From: Qipengyuania sp. YIM B01966 | Lineage (GTDB): Bacteria > Pseudomonadota > Alphaproteobacteria > Sphingomonadales > Sphingomonadaceae | Direction: 5' to 3' | DNA: 64,000 nt | Assembly: GCF_016461955.1 (NCBI RefSeq) | Contig: NZ_JADMNM010000001.1 | Coordinates: forward strand, 305,598 to 369,597 | Shown: positions 38,701-47,540 of the stretch, in pieces | Layout of the letters: each line of letters opens with the position of its first letter | Position numbering within the stretch: the first letter of the stretch is position 1 | The notes under the pieces: model-generated | Database searches by the model: none | What the model was told of the DNA's origin: nothing | The model's input: the letters and a program-made list of their open reading frames with translations, nothing else | Program-made: the position numbers and the translations under genes

Positions 38701-39899
38701 ACATCGTCCAGCATGGTCGTCCCCACCGTCACCCGGCCGACCCTGACCGTGTGACGCAGCCGCAATTCGCGGAACGGCCCGTCGAGCGTCGCCAGCGCGC
38801 GGGCATTGTCGAGCCGGGCAGCATTGCCGAACAGATCGGGCTTGCGCAGCAGCGTCTCCACCCTGAGCGCGGTGAACCGGTTATTGGCCAGATCGACCGC
38901 ACCCGTCCCGCGCGCATCCGCGCCGCCCATACGAGTGATGAACACGCCGTTCGCCACGCTGTCCTTCAACGTGAAGGTGGTGTGCAGCGAGACGGTTTCG
39001 CCGGCAAGGTCGCCGAGGAACCCCGACAGCGCCGGCGCCGGCCGCAGCTGGCCGAGCGCGGTATAGCGGCCGCCGCGATTGGCGAGGCGGAACGCGGCAA
39101 ACCGCTCGCCATCGCGCGCGACATAGGCAAGGCCGCGCCATTCCCGCCAGCTGCCATTGCCCCTGACGATTGCGCGATAGGCCGCATCCCCTCCCACCAG
39201 CGCCGCGATCACGCCGTCGCGGGGAGCGTCGTAATCGAGGTCGATATCGAACTTGTCGTCATCGGGCCGGGCATCGAGGGCGAGATGTACGCGGTCCTTG
39301 TCGCCCACCGCGCCGTCGAGCCGGGCGACCACCTGCCCGTCACGGACATTCGCCTTGCCCGCCAGGTTCAGCCGGTGCGCCTGCGGCCCGGCAATCCCTT
39401 CGGCAACGGTCAGGTCGATAATCTGGAACCGGTCCACCCGAATGTCGAAATTGGGCAGGATCGGCGCATCGGGATCGCCCGGCAACAGCTCGGGCACGCG
39501 CATCAGCCGCCCGCGATGGAGCACCAGTTCGCGCACGTCGAGCCCGCTACGCAGCCAGTTGAAGGGTCGCCAGTCCAGTTCCACCAGCGGCACGGTCATG
39601 AACGCGCCCTTGGGGTCCGAAACGGTCACATCGTGCAGCCGCGCGCGGCCATAAAGGCTGCCGTCGATCCGCCCGACGGTGAAGCGCAGGCCCGATGCCG
39701 GCGCCACCCGGGCGATCTGATCGACCACGTAGCGATGGCCGATCGGGCTGTTGAACACCGCCACACCGATCGCAACCAGCGCCAGTAGCGCGGCGACCAG
39801 CACCAGCAGCCGGCGCCCCATCTGCCGCAATCGCGACCGCCGCCGTGCCGGGGTTTCCGACACCTCATAATCCGGCGTGGCGGGCAGCACCTCGTCCAT
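35694..39899 (-). CDS. tamB: Translocation and assembly module protein TamB
   Basis: TamB is a very large inner-membrane-anchored protein whose beta-taco spans the periplasm; it works with TamA in outer-membrane protein assembly and phospholipid transport. The 1401-residue product has a cytoplasmic N-terminus, one membrane helix at residues 31-49 and a long run of beta-rich repeats. The C-terminal TamB domain (formerly DUF490) contains GRIAFDVGQPINPRVDIVAES, ILARLLFGGSITNLSATDALQLGAAL and IALGKNLGRRFYAEIVTDGRGYS. It starts at ATG 39899, overlapping the tamA stop by one base. Confidence 0.94.
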   Translation of the reverse strand: MDEVLPATPDYEVSETPARRRSRLRQMGRRLLVLVAALLALVAIGVAVFNSPIGHRYVVDQIARVAPASGLRFTVGRIDGSLYGRARLHDVTVSDPKGAFMTVPLVELDWRPFNWLRSGLDVRELVLHRGRLMRVPELLPGDPDAPILPNFDIRVDRFQIIDLTVAEGIAGPQAHRLNLAGKANVRDGQVVARLDGAVGDKDRVHLALDARPDDDKFDIDLDYDAPRDGVIAALVGGDAAYRAIVRGNGSWREWRGLAYVARDGERFAAFRLANRGGRYTALGQLRPAPALSGFLGDLAGETVSLHTTFTLKDSVANGVFITRMGGADARGTGAVDLANNRFTALRVETLLRKPDLFGNAARLDNARALATLDGPFRELRLRHTVRVGRVTVGTTMLDDVYQDGLARYNGARWLIPLEARVGRVTTGNAMLDPRLVNGRIAGTLAYTGRRLDSDQLTLSFPTANARLSLRGDLDAGAFGLAGPVNVRNLQLENLGTVEGRGDIVLRYGRGGYDLRAQVNGRMPRVTNATLANLAGGNIRFSGGVGMGSAGPLRFQNFRLAATKLQLTLDGRVTDRGTTLAGRGRHVDYGPFTVEGEVTQSGPRAVLVFANPLPAADLRNVRVAIAPTAGGFRIDTRGGSMLGPFDGQLDLFAPANAPVRVNIRQMTISSTAVTGNLVLLGNAVRGNLALSGGGVDGTIALAPRGRGQGFDVKLLARDASFGGETPLTVAFADVDASGIWAGGNYSVQGTARAEGLSYGTLFLGRMVARANVVNGEGTFDAQMRGSRGSRFNLQVTGNASPQRIAVAARGSIAGRPITMPRRAVLTRLRNGGWALAPTQVNLGRGAMIAEGRIGAGAPQMRLHLSQMPLSLADLAGLELGLGGTASGIVDMTSGARGVPVGEARVQIDNLVRSGLVLTSAPIDVALVARLTERTLETRAIIDENGQRRGRLQGRITGLPATGGLAQRLQRGSLFAQFRYGGPAEGLWRLAAIDAFDVTGPVNVAADITGTLADPAVRGSLASDNLRVQSSLSGTDLRNATIRGNFSGSRLRITRFTGTAPNGGTVLGSGTVNLSNIGGGRGPGLDLRVSARNARLLDNAGLVAAITGPLRIVSDGVGGTIAGRVAIDRASWRLGTAEQDLRLPNIRTREINQAIDRPVATAPAAPWRYLINARGDDRIEVDGMGLDSEWGANIILRGTTDDPRIGGTAQVVRGEYTFAGAQFELTRGRIAFDVGQPINPRVDIVAESEADGLDVTVRVQGSAMSPDITFTSVPGLPEEEILARLLFGGSITNLSATDALQLGAALASLRGGEGGGLDPINLLRTAIGLDRLRIVSADPALGRGTAIALGKNLGRRFYAEIVTDGRGYSATNVEFRVTSWLSLLGSLSTIGRESISAEISRDY

Positions 39900-42094
39900 C
39901 AGAAAGCCTGGCCAAGCGAGACATAAACCGCGACCCAATTATCGTCGGCGCGCTTGTTGAGCGGCACGCCGACATCGACGCGGATCGGGCCGAAGCCGGT
40001 CAGATAGCGCACCCCGACCCCGGCGCCGATGCGGATATCGGAAAAGTCGGGCACGACATCGGTGCTGACGGACGCGGCATCGACAAACGGCACCACCTGC
40101 AGCGCCCCGCCAAACCAGGGCGTGTTGACGCGCGCTTCGATCGAGCCCTCGACCAGCGAACGCCCGCCGGTCCGTTCGCCCAGCGCATTGACGGGGCTAA
40201 TCCGCTGGAACCCATATCCGCGCACCGACGTGCCGCCACCGGCATAGAGACGCCGCGACGGGGCGATGTCGAACAGCTCTGCACCGGGAATGGCCGCCAC
40301 CGCGCCGCGCCCGGCGATGACAATGCGGTCGTTGATCTGCCGGTAATAGGTCGCATCGACCTGACTGCGCAGATAGAACGAATTGGCCGAGTTGGTCCGC
40401 GACGCTTCGGGCGATAGCCGCGCGCCAAGGCGGAATCCCTTGGTCGGATTGAGCAGGTCGTCCGAGGTGTCGATCAGCGCATAAAGCGGCAGCGCGGCGA
40501 TGAAGAAGGTCTCGCGCGGGCGCAGCGGCAGCGTGTCGGGATCGACACCCTCGGGAACGACCGGACGCGGCCGTTCGCTGGTCGCCAAGACTTCCAGCCC
40601 GACGCTCCAGCCGAACGGCTTCTGATACAGGAGGTTCGACAGATGCTCGTACGTCCCGACGAGCGAGGCCGTGCGCGCTTCATAGGCGCCGGTGCCGAGC
40701 GTGCTGGCATAGGCGTCGAGCGTCAGCACCCGGGCGCGACCGCGGAAATTGTTCTTGCGGAAGGTGATCCCGGCAAGCTGCTCGCGCGTCCCCAACACCC
40801 CGCGCAGCCGCAGCGCACCTTCGGGCGGAAACAGATTGCGGTGCTCCCAGCTGGCGGCCAGCCGGAACCCTTCTTCCGAGCCATAGCCGATCGCGCCGGC
40901 GATGGTGCGCACCGGCGCGCGGGTGAAATTGACGTCCATCGCCACGACGCCCGGCTGGTCACCGCTGGGCGGGCTCACCTCGCGTTCGGCGATGGTCACG
41001 CCCGAGACCAGCCCGGTCGCGGTGATCGCCCGTCGCAAGTCAAGCGACAGGCTTCGCTGGTAGATTTCGCCCGGCTCGAACCGCGCAATCCGCGCCAGGT
41101 GCCGGCTGGGCAGAAAGGCCGGATCGCTGCTGGTCACTTCGCCGAAGGTGTATTTGCCCTTGGGATCGACCCGCATCGTCAGATCGCCTTCGCGGCGCGC
41201 GTGATCGACGAGGAATTCGGGCGGCTCGATACTGGCAAAGGCGTAGCCGGTTTCGCCCAGCATCCGATCGAGATCGGCCTGCTCCTCGATCACCAGATCG
41301 CTCGACATGTCCTGCCCGGTCGTAACCTCGAACGCGCGTCGCAGCGCCGCCGCGTCAGGAGCGGTATCGAGCGCACCGAGATCGATCTGCCCGAAGGCGT
41401 AGCGCGGGCCGGGAATGATGTCGAAGCGCACTCCGCGCGGCTCGGGCTTATCCTCGCCGGGATGCAGCTCGCCTATCGTGCGCGTCACCTGCGCATCATA
41501 ATAGCCGTAGATGCGCAGCAAGGTATTGAGCAGTTCCTCGTCCTGCCGTGCGCGCGCGGCGAGTTGCGCGACATTGGTGTCGGCGTTGTCGTATTCCTCG
41601 ATGCTCGACAGCGCTTCGAAGCGGGCGAGGAAATCGTCGCGCGGCGGGAAATCCTCGGCCGTGGTGGGATAGGCGATGGCGAGCGACGGGCCCAGTTGCC
41701 GCAATTCGAGTTCGGGCGCCGGCGGCGCCACCTGCGGGTCCAGCTCGGCAAATTCGATATCGTCTTCGGGGGTCAGTTCGACCAGTTCGGGCAGCGGCGT
41801 GTCATCGGGCCAAGGCACCGACAATTCGGGCAATTCGGCCAGCGGCGAATCCGCTTCGAGTTCAGGACCGGCCAGTTCGGCAGCCTGCGCTTCAGGAGTG
41901 ACGCCCTCCGCCGCCCAGGCATCGGGATTGGCCACCGCCTCGTCGGGGATCAGGTCCTCGAGCCGGGCATTCTGGCTTTGCGCATAGGCCGCCTCGCTCG
42001 CCAGCAGGGCGATCGCGGCGAGCCCGGCGGCCAGCTTGCGGCGGCGGCTAGTCTGCCATGCGATAACGGGAATGGTGGGTTTCCTTGCCTGCAC
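39899..42094 (-). CDS. tamA: Outer-membrane translocation protein TamA (BamA/Omp85 family)
   Basis: TamA is the outer-membrane barrel that pairs with TamB. The product (731 residues from the GTG at 42094) has a signal peptide ending AYAQ, about 110 acidic Pro/Glu-rich residues, POTRA domains ([25 protein letters not shown]-like [32 protein letters not shown]) and the 16-stranded barrel ([44 protein letters not shown]). Start choice is uncertain: GGGGG precedes this GTG, but ATGs at 42133 or 42148 lie further into bpt. The acidic linker before POTRA 1 is unusual for TamA. It overlaps bpt by 47 bases. Confidence 0.9.
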   Translation of the reverse strand: MQARKPTIPVIAWQTSRRRKLAAGLAAIALLASEAAYAQSQNARLEDLIPDEAVANPDAWAAEGVTPEAQAAELAGPELEADSPLAELPELSVPWPDDTPLPELVELTPEDDIEFAELDPQVAPPAPELELRQLGPSLAIAYPTTAEDFPPRDDFLARFEALSSIEEYDNADTNVAQLAARARQDEELLNTLLRIYGYYDAQVTRTIGELHPGEDKPEPRGVRFDIIPGPRYAFGQIDLGALDTAPDAAALRRAFEVTTGQDMSSDLVIEEQADLDRMLGETGYAFASIEPPEFLVDHARREGDLTMRVDPKGKYTFGEVTSSDPAFLPSRHLARIARFEPGEIYQRSLSLDLRRAITATGLVSGVTIAEREVSPPSGDQPGVVAMDVNFTRAPVRTIAGAIGYGSEEGFRLAASWEHRNLFPPEGALRLRGVLGTREQLAGITFRKNNFRGRARVLTLDAYASTLGTGAYEARTASLVGTYEHLSNLLYQKPFGWSVGLEVLATSERPRPVVPEGVDPDTLPLRPRETFFIAALPLYALIDTSDDLLNPTKGFRLGARLSPEASRTNSANSFYLRSQVDATYYRQINDRIVIAGRGAVAAIPGAELFDIAPSRRLYAGGGTSVRGYGFQRISPVNALGERTGGRSLVEGSIEARVNTPWFGGALQVVPFVDAASVSTDVVPDFSDIRIGAGVGVRYLTGFGPIRVDVGVPLNKRADDNWVAVYVSLGQAF

Positions 42095-42890
42095 CGCAAC
42101 CCCCGCGCAGCCCGCGCCCACCCGCGCTGGCATCGGCAATGAGAGCATCCTGTTCGTCAGATGACAGTAGCCGCCAGCCACCCCGGTCGAGCCGTTCGAG
42201 CGGGCGGAAGCGGACCTTGTATTGCATGCTGGGCGAACCTTCGACCCAGTAGCCGAGATAGACATAGGACAATCCGTCGGCGGCGGCGCGCCGGATGTGG
42301 TCGAGAATAATGAAATTTCCAAGCCCGGACCGCGCCTCATGTTCGGGGTCGTAGAAACTGTAGACCATCGACAACCCGTCCGCCTGGCGATCGGTCAGAC
42401 AGGCGCCCACCAAGCGCCCCGGCTGCGACCCCTCTCCAGGCTCCCTGTATTCGACCACATAGCTGGTAACCGGCGTATGTTCCACCATGTCCGCAAAGTC
42501 GAGTTCATCCATCGCCGCCATGCCCCCGCCGGGGTGCCGCGCGGCGAGATACCGCTGGAGCAGCGCATATTGTTCTTCGGTCGCCCAAGGGCGGCATTCG
42601 GTGACCACCAGATCGCTATTGGCCTTCATGGCCCGCCGCTGGCTCTGCGACGGCTGGAAGGCAGATGCCACCACGCGGACCGAAACGCAGGCCTGGCAGT
42701 CCACGCAGCTTGGCCGATAGGCGACGGTCTGGCTGCGGCGGAAACCGATCCGGCCCAGCGCCTCATGCAGCTGGTCGGCCTGCTCGCCCTTCAACTCGGT
42801 GAACACCTTGCGCTCCTGCCGGCCGGGCAGATAGGGGCATGGCGCCAGGCTGGTGACGAAGAAGCGCGGGAAGCGAACAGGTGCTGTCAC
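42048..42890 (-). CDS. bpt: Aspartate/glutamate leucyltransferase Bpt
   Basis: Bpt (ATE-like) transfers leucine from Leu-tRNA to N-terminal Asp or Glu, marking proteins for ClpS/ClpAP decay by the N-end rule. The 280-residue product has [24 protein letters not shown], the cysteine-rich [48 protein letters not shown] and [22 protein letters not shown], all typical. It starts at GTG. The last 30 residues ([23 protein letters not shown]) overlap the tamA start. Confidence 0.92.
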   Translation of the reverse strand: MTAPVRFPRFFVTSLAPCPYLPGRQERKVFTELKGEQADQLHEALGRIGFRRSQTVAYRPSCVDCQACVSVRVVASAFQPSQSQRRAMKANSDLVVTECRPWATEEQYALLQRYLAARHPGGGMAAMDELDFADMVEHTPVTSYVVEYREPGEGSQPGRLVGACLTDRQADGLSMVYSFYDPEHEARSGLGNFIILDHIRRAAADGLSYVYLGYWVEGSPSMQYKVRFRPLERLDRGGWRLLSSDEQDALIADASAGGRGLRGGCGAGKETHHSRYRMAD

Positions 42891-42951
42891 GGGCGAAGCT
42901 GATCCTCTGCCGCCGTTGCGGGACGCCCTGTATGGCCCAGCCGGGCCAAGC

Positions 42952-42967
42952 GTTAAAGTGGATTAAC
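42952..42967. promoter_or_regulatory. Dyad GTTAA-N6-TTAAC between threonine ammonia-lyase and bpt
   Basis: A perfect 5-bp inverted repeat in the 112-base gap upstream of bpt. It resembles the CtrA site TTAA-N7-TTAA but the spacer is one base short, so CtrA binding is only a guess. Confidence 0.2.
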
Positions 42968-43002
42968 CACAAAAATATCCGCCACCTGCGAAAGGGGCGA
43001 CG

Positions 43003-44247
43003 TCAGGCGAGCTCGACCTGACTGACCGTATAGCCCTTGGCGCGCAGGGCGGCGATCAGCCCGTCGATCTGCTCGCTGTCGCGCGCTTCGCATTCGATAT
43101 CGGTCACCAGCCCCTTGGCGGGCAAGGTCGTGAAGATGCGCTGGTGATAGATTTCGATGATGTTGACATTGTGCGCCTGGAACTCGCCCATCACCTTGTA
43201 AAGCGCGCCGGGGCGGTCCTGCAGCGTCACCCGCAGCCGCGCCAGGCGGCCCGACAGCGCCAGATCGCGCAGCAGCACATTTGCCAGCAGCCGCGTATCG
43301 ATATTGCCGCCGCACAGCACCAGCCCGACGCGCCGGCCGCGAAACCGCTCGCCCCAGCTCTGCACCGCGGCAAGTCCCGCCGCGCCGGCGCCTTCAACCA
43401 CGGTCTTTTCGATCTGAAGCAGCAGCGAAACCGCCGATTCGAGCGATTGTTCGGATACCAGCACGATATCGTCCACCAGCCGCTCGATGATCGCGGCGGT
43501 GAAGCGGCCCGGCTCCTTGACCGCGATCCCTTCGGCCAGCGTATCGCCGCCGCAGGGCAGCTGGGTGCCCTTGATTCGGTTGTACATCGAGGGGAACAGC
43601 TCCGCCTCGACGCCGACGATCTCGATCCCCGGATTGAGTGCCTTGGCGGCCGTCGCCATGCCCGAAATCAGCCCGCCGCCGCCGATCGGAATGACCAGCG
43701 TTTCGAGGTCGGGCACCGCCGCCAGCATCTCCAGCGCCACCGTCCCCGCGCCGGCGGCGACTTGCGGATCGTCGAACGGATGGATGAAGGTCAGGCCCAG
43801 TTCGCGTTCGAGCTGGCGCGCATGGGCATAGGCCTCGTCAAAGGTTTCGCCCTCCAGCACCACCTTGCCGCCGACGCTCTCGGTCTGCATCACCTTCACC
43901 GTCGGGGTTGTCCGCGGCATGACGATGGTCACCGGAACCCCCAGCCGCGTGCCGTGATGGCTGAGCCCTTGCGAGTGGTTCCCGGCCGAGGCAGCAATCA
44001 CCCCGCGCGCGCGCTGTTCCTCGGTAAGCTGAAGCAGCGCATTGAGCGCGCCGCGTTCCTTGTAGGCCGCGGTGAATTGCAGGTTCTCGAATTTTAGCCA
44101 GATATCCGCGCCGGTGATCCGCGACAGCGTTTCGCTGCGCAGCGTCGGCGTATGCACCACGGCCCCGACGATGCGCTCAGCCGCCCTGCGCACATCGTCG
44201 AGGGTCAGCGGCGCGAGGCCGGGCGGGGTTGCAGAGGTGCTGGTCAT
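43003..44247 (-). CDS. ilvA: Threonine ammonia-lyase with C-terminal ACT domain
   Basis: A PLP enzyme that deaminates threonine to 2-oxobutanoate for isoleucine synthesis or catabolism. The 414-residue product has the PLP-lysine in FTAAYKERGALNAL, the SAGNHSQGLSHHG loop and the PLP phosphate loop VIPIGGGGLISGMATAAKAL. The C-terminal 80 residues form one ACT domain (LRVTLQDRPGALYKVMGEFQAHNVNIIEIYH) for amino-acid feedback. One short ACT module is the arrangement of the ~400-residue class rather than the 500-residue E. coli IlvA. The biosynthetic versus degradative role cannot be decided here. Confidence 0.9.
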   Translation of the reverse strand: MTSTSATPPGLAPLTLDDVRRAAERIVGAVVHTPTLRSETLSRITGADIWLKFENLQFTAAYKERGALNALLQLTEEQRARGVIAASAGNHSQGLSHHGTRLGVPVTIVMPRTTPTVKVMQTESVGGKVVLEGETFDEAYAHARQLERELGLTFIHPFDDPQVAAGAGTVALEMLAAVPDLETLVIPIGGGGLISGMATAAKALNPGIEIVGVEAELFPSMYNRIKGTQLPCGGDTLAEGIAVKEPGRFTAAIIERLVDDIVLVSEQSLESAVSLLLQIEKTVVEGAGAAGLAAVQSWGERFRGRRVGLVLCGGNIDTRLLANVLLRDLALSGRLARLRVTLQDRPGALYKVMGEFQAHNVNIIEIYHQRIFTTLPAKGLVTDIECEARDSEQIDGLIAALRAKGYTVSQVELA

Positions 44248-44253
44248 CGCGGC

Positions 44254-44261
44254 CAGTTAGG
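44254..44261 (-). promoter_or_regulatory. -10-like CCTAACTG before threonine ammonia-lyase
   Basis: CCTAACTG ends about six bases from the ATG at 44247, with TTCAACG 13 bases further upstream as a possible -35. No Shine-Dalgarno sequence fits in the short gap. Confidence 0.35.
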
Positions 44262-44332
44262 CGAAAAGCGCCGACGTTGAAACCGTGCAGCCCGCCAGCT
44301 TTGGTTGGACATTTTCAAGCACGGCTTTTGTC

Positions 44333-44340
44333 TCTAACCA
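44333..44340 (+). promoter_or_regulatory. -10-like TCTAACCA before the amidohydrolase gene
   Basis: TCTAACCA ends seven bases before the ATG at 44348, with TTCAAGC about 12 bases upstream. Together with the minus-strand box at 44254 it defines a 100-base divergent promoter region. Confidence 0.35.
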
Positions 44341-44347
44341 GCCGCGC

Positions 44348-46033
44348 ATGACCAAGTTCAGAACACTGCTTGTCGCCTTGCTGTCCACCACGGCATCGCT
44401 GCCGGCGACAGCTCATGCCGACGTGCTCGTCGATAACGTCCAGGGCATCACCATCACCGCTGATGGCAAGGTCGATCGCTTCACCGGCCTGTGGATCGCC
44501 GATGACGGGACCATCCGGCAGGTGCTCGACCGCGGCGACCGCCGCCCGCAGCGGACCACATACCGGGTGGACGGGCGCGGACGCGTGATGATCCCGGGCA
44601 TGATCGATTCCCATGCCCACGTCCTCAATCTCGGTTTTGCCAGCCTCACGCTCGACCTCAGCGACACCAACTCGCTCGACGAGGCACTGGCGAAAATCGC
44701 TGCGTTCGCCCGCGATAATCCCGGCCGGCCGTGGATCGTGGGACGCGGCTGGAATCAGGAGCGCTGGGGCCTGGGCCGTTTCCCCACCGCCGCCGAACTC
44801 GACCGGGCGGTGGGCGACCGACCGGTTTGGTTATCCCGCGTCGACGGGCATGCCGCCTGGGCCAACAGCCGCGCGATAGCGGTAGCAGGTGTCACCGCCG
44901 AAACCGCCGATCCGGCGGGCGGGCGGATCGAGCGCGGGCCCGGGCGGGCGCCGACCGGGGTGTTCGTCGACAATGCGATGGAGCTGATCGGCAAGGCGGT
45001 GCCCCCGCCCCGGCCGGCGGACCGCGATGCCGCGCTGCTCGCCGCCCAGCAGCAACTGCTTCGGCTCGGCATCACGGCGGTGGCGGATATGGGCGTCTCG
45101 ATCCATGACTGGCAGGCCTTCCGCCGCGCGGGCGACAATGGCACGCTCAAGCTGCGGATCATGGCCTATGCCGATTCGCTCGATTCGATGACGCTGATCG
45201 GTGGCTCCGGCCCAACGCGGTGGCTCTATGGCGACCGGCTCCGGCTCAACGGGATCAAGCTGTTGCTTGACGGAGCGCTGGGTTCGCGCGGGGCGTGGCT
45301 CAAGCAGCCTTACGCCGACGCGCCGGGCAATCGCGGGCTGGCACTCTACACTCCATCGCAACTTCGCAACATCATGAGCCGCGCGGCAATGGAGAATTAT
45401 CAGGTCGCGGTGCACGCGATCGGCGACGCGGCGGACGATGAGATCCTCGGCGCGATCGAGGACATGGCCGAAACCTATCGCGGCGATCGGCGCTGGCGGA
45501 TCGAACACGCTCAGGTGGTCGACCCGGCGGACCTCGCACGGTTCGGCCGCCATGGGATCATCGCCTCGATGCAGCCGGTCCATCAGACCAGCGATCGGCT
45601 GATGGCCGAATCGCGGCTGGGCCCCCAAAGGCTCGCCGGCGCCTATGCCTGGAACAGCATCGCCCGAACAGGTGCGCGGCTGGCCTTCGGCTCGGATGCA
45701 CCGGTCGAATCGCCCGATCCGTTTGCCGGGTGGGCGGTAGCGATCACCCGGGTCGGCGCGGATGGCCAGCCGGTCGGTGGCTGGCAGCCGCAGGAGCGCG
45801 TGACGCCAGAACAGGCGCTGGCCGGCTTCACCGCCGGCGCCGCCTATGCCGGCTTCGCCGATGGGCGCTTCGGACGGCTGGTTGCCGGGGAACAGGCGGA
45901 CTTCCTGCTAGTCGACCGGGATCCCCTCGCCATCAACGCCGATCAGTTGCGCGGCACGCGCGTGCTTGAAACCTGGGTGGGCGGAGAAAAAGTCTTTGAC
46001 GCTGCGCGTCAATCATCCACATCGACGCGCTGA
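44348..46033 (+). CDS. Secreted amidohydrolase (amidohydrolase-3 / YtcJ-like)
   Basis: A metal-dependent hydrolase of the amidohydrolase-3 family. The 561-residue product has a signal peptide (cleavage near TAHA-DV, residue 24), so it acts in the periplasm. Metal-site motifs are intact: GMIDSHAHVLNLG (HxH), LLLDGALGSRGAWL, VAVHAIGDAADDEIL, RIEHAQVV and FGSDAPVESPDPF. ADFLLVDRDPLA and VLETWVGGEKVF close the composite beta-sandwich. Starting at ATG 44348 puts the signal peptide at the N-terminus. The substrate is unknown; family members act on cyclic amides and N-acyl compounds. Confidence 0.85.
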   Translation: MTKFRTLLVALLSTTASLPATAHADVLVDNVQGITITADGKVDRFTGLWIADDGTIRQVLDRGDRRPQRTTYRVDGRGRVMIPGMIDSHAHVLNLGFASLTLDLSDTNSLDEALAKIAAFARDNPGRPWIVGRGWNQERWGLGRFPTAAELDRAVGDRPVWLSRVDGHAAWANSRAIAVAGVTAETADPAGGRIERGPGRAPTGVFVDNAMELIGKAVPPPRPADRDAALLAAQQQLLRLGITAVADMGVSIHDWQAFRRAGDNGTLKLRIMAYADSLDSMTLIGGSGPTRWLYGDRLRLNGIKLLLDGALGSRGAWLKQPYADAPGNRGLALYTPSQLRNIMSRAAMENYQVAVHAIGDAADDEILGAIEDMAETYRGDRRWRIEHAQVVDPADLARFGRHGIIASMQPVHQTSDRLMAESRLGPQRLAGAYAWNSIARTGARLAFGSDAPVESPDPFAGWAVAITRVGADGQPVGGWQPQERVTPEQALAGFTAGAAYAGFADGRFGRLVAGEQADFLLVDRDPLAINADQLRGTRVLETWVGGEKVFDAARQSSTSTR

Positions 46034-46103
46034 CCCCGGTGGCGGGCGTCGTTTACCGCAGGTTAAGGAACGCGCGTGCAAAGGCGCATTTACAGGAAGG
46101 ATA

Positions 46104-46316
46104 ATGATCGTGCGGGGAATCTCGGCCAGTCTTGCGGCGTTGTCGCTGGCGTTCAGCCCGGTGGCGGCTACGGCTGCTCCCCGGAGCGCCCCCGTTGAAC
46201 AGCCCAACGCTCTGGGCGATAGCAATTCCTTGTTCTTTTATGTCGGCATTGCTGTGGTGATTGCGGCGATTGTGCTGCTGGCAAAAGACGAGGAAGACGA
46301 TCCGATCAGCGCCTGA
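46104..46316 (+). CDS. Small exported membrane protein, paralogue 1 of a tandem pair
   Basis: The 70-residue product has a signal sequence ending near ATAAP (residues 22-26), a short Pro/Ser linker (RSAPVEQPNALGDSNS), one membrane helix at about 44-60 (LFFYVGIAVVIAAIVLLA) and the acidic tail [20 protein letters not shown] precedes the ATG. It is clearly related to the next gene (46428): same order of signal, APxSAPVE linker, helix and D/E-D-x-ISA tail. No known domain; function unknown, likely inner-membrane. Confidence 0.75.
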   Translation: MIVRGISASLAALSLAFSPVAATAAPRSAPVEQPNALGDSNSLFFYVGIAVVIAAIVLLAKDEEDDPISA

Positions 46317-46427
46317 TCGTAGGGATTGAGAAAACCAGTCAATGGTTCGGATTAGTGGTTGCGTCAGCAGGCCGAGTTTCGTAAGACCCTGTTGAGATTC
46401 GAAGGTTCAAGGCTCAGGAGAATGATT

Positions 46428-46643
46428 ATGAAGTTCAACAATGTTGCTGCGGCCCTTGCCGCTGCCACGCTGACTGCCGCTCCGGTTGTTGCTCAGGCTG
46501 CTCCGGTTTCGGCTCCGGTCGAAGGTGAAAGCGAAATGGGCCGCGGCTCGAGCGCGATCCTTGCGATCGCTGCGGTTGCCCTGTTCATCGGCGGCATCAT
46601 CCTGCTGCTCGACGACGGCGAAGATGACGCCATCAGCGCCTGA
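46428..46643 (+). CDS. Small exported membrane protein, paralogue 2 of a tandem pair
   Basis: The 71-residue product repeats the layout of the gene at 46104: a signal peptide ending VAQAAP (residue 24), VSAPVEGESEMGRG, a membrane helix at about 43-60 (AILAIAAVALFIGGIILLL) and the tail DDGEDDAISA. TCAGGAG lies seven bases before the ATG at 46428, which is therefore preferred over the ATG at 46422. A strong terminator follows. The clean start signals and shared tail make both small genes credible. Function unknown. Confidence 0.78.
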   Translation: MKFNNVAAALAAATLTAAPVVAQAAPVSAPVEGESEMGRGSSAILAIAAVALFIGGIILLLDDGEDDAISA

Positions 46644-46666
46644 TTTCAGTCGTTAGCGAATAGAAG

Positions 46667-46695
46667 ACGGGGTCGCTTCGCGGCCCCGTTTTTTT
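46667..46695 (+). terminator. Rho-independent terminator after the small membrane-protein pair
   Basis: ACGGGGTCGC pairs with GCGGCCCCGT (10 bp, one wobble) around TTC and is followed by seven Ts. It begins 24 bases after the stop of the second small gene. Confidence 0.9.
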
Positions 46696-46740
46696 GTGCG
46701 TGTTGAGCGCCCGGCAGGGTGCGTCTCTAACGCGCCTTGA

Positions 46741-47535
46741 TCACGTGTTGGCGTTGTTTGGTTCATCTTGGGCGCTGTTCTGTTCGCGCCTTTCGCTCAC
46801 CAGCATGATCAGCAAAGCCGCTTCAAACAGCAGGATCAGCGGCACCGCCAGCATCAATTGCGACACGACGTCGGGCGGCGTGGCGACCGCCGCAATCACG
46901 AAGGCGGCCACGATCATATATCGCCGCCACGCCACCAGCTGGCTCCGGCTGACGATCCCCGCCCGGTTGAGCAGCAACAGCAACACGGGCAGCAGAAAGC
47001 TGATTCCGAAGGCTAAAATGAACTGCATCACCAGATCGAGGTAGTCCCCCGTACCTGGCAGTGCCTCCATCCTAAGCCCACCGCGCGTACCCTCGAAATT
47101 GAGGAAGAAGCGGAACGCGGTCGGCATGACCACATAGTACGCCAGCGCCGCCCCAGCGAGAAACAACACCGGAGTCGCCAGCAAGAACGGCAGGAAAGCG
47201 CGCTTTTCGCGCGCATAGAGCCCGGGCGCGACAAACGCCCACAGCTGATTGGCGATGATCGGGAAGCTGACGAAGAAGGCAGCAAACAGCGCCACCTTGA
47301 GCTCCACGAAGAACGCCTCGTACAGCTTGGTATAGATCAACCGCCCCTCGCCCGCCGGAAATGCCGCCGTCAGCGGGCGCACCAGGAAGCCGAAGATCTC
47401 GTCCGCGAAATAGAAGCAGGCGGCAAAGGCGATCGCCAGCGCCAGCACGGCGCGCAGCAGCCGGGTGCGCAGTTCGATCAGATGGTCGAGCAGCGGCGCC
47501 TGCGTTTCATCGATATCCCTCAATTTCAGCGCCAT
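46741..47535 (-). CDS. tatC: Sec-independent protein translocase TatC
   Basis: TatC is the membrane receptor for twin-arginine signal peptides. The 264-residue product has six membrane helices and the conserved LLDHLIELRTRLLRA at the N-terminus, FFVELKVALFAAFFVSFPIIANQLWAFVAPGLYAREKRAFLPF, and FGISFLLPVLLLLLNRAGIVS. It is the last gene of the scpAB-tatABC run, five bases after tatB. The C-terminal tail is hydrophilic and glutamine/asparagine-rich. Confidence 0.97.
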   Translation of the reverse strand: MALKLRDIDETQAPLLDHLIELRTRLLRAVLALAIAFAACFYFADEIFGFLVRPLTAAFPAGEGRLIYTKLYEAFFVELKVALFAAFFVSFPIIANQLWAFVAPGLYAREKRAFLPFLLATPVLFLAGAALAYYVVMPTAFRFFLNFEGTRGGLRMEALPGTGDYLDLVMQFILAFGISFLLPVLLLLLNRAGIVSRSQLVAWRRYMIVAAFVIAAVATPPDVVSQLMLAVPLILLFEAALLIMLVSERREQNSAQDEPNNANT

Positions 47536-47540
47536 TTGAA

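Noticed and set aside
37314-39788. 824-codon plus-strand open frame opposite tamB
   Set aside because: Antisense frames stay open by chance in GC-rich genes. Its translation has no recognisable domain and is rich in Arg, His, Gln and Gly, while the minus-strand TamB reading is clearly protein-like.
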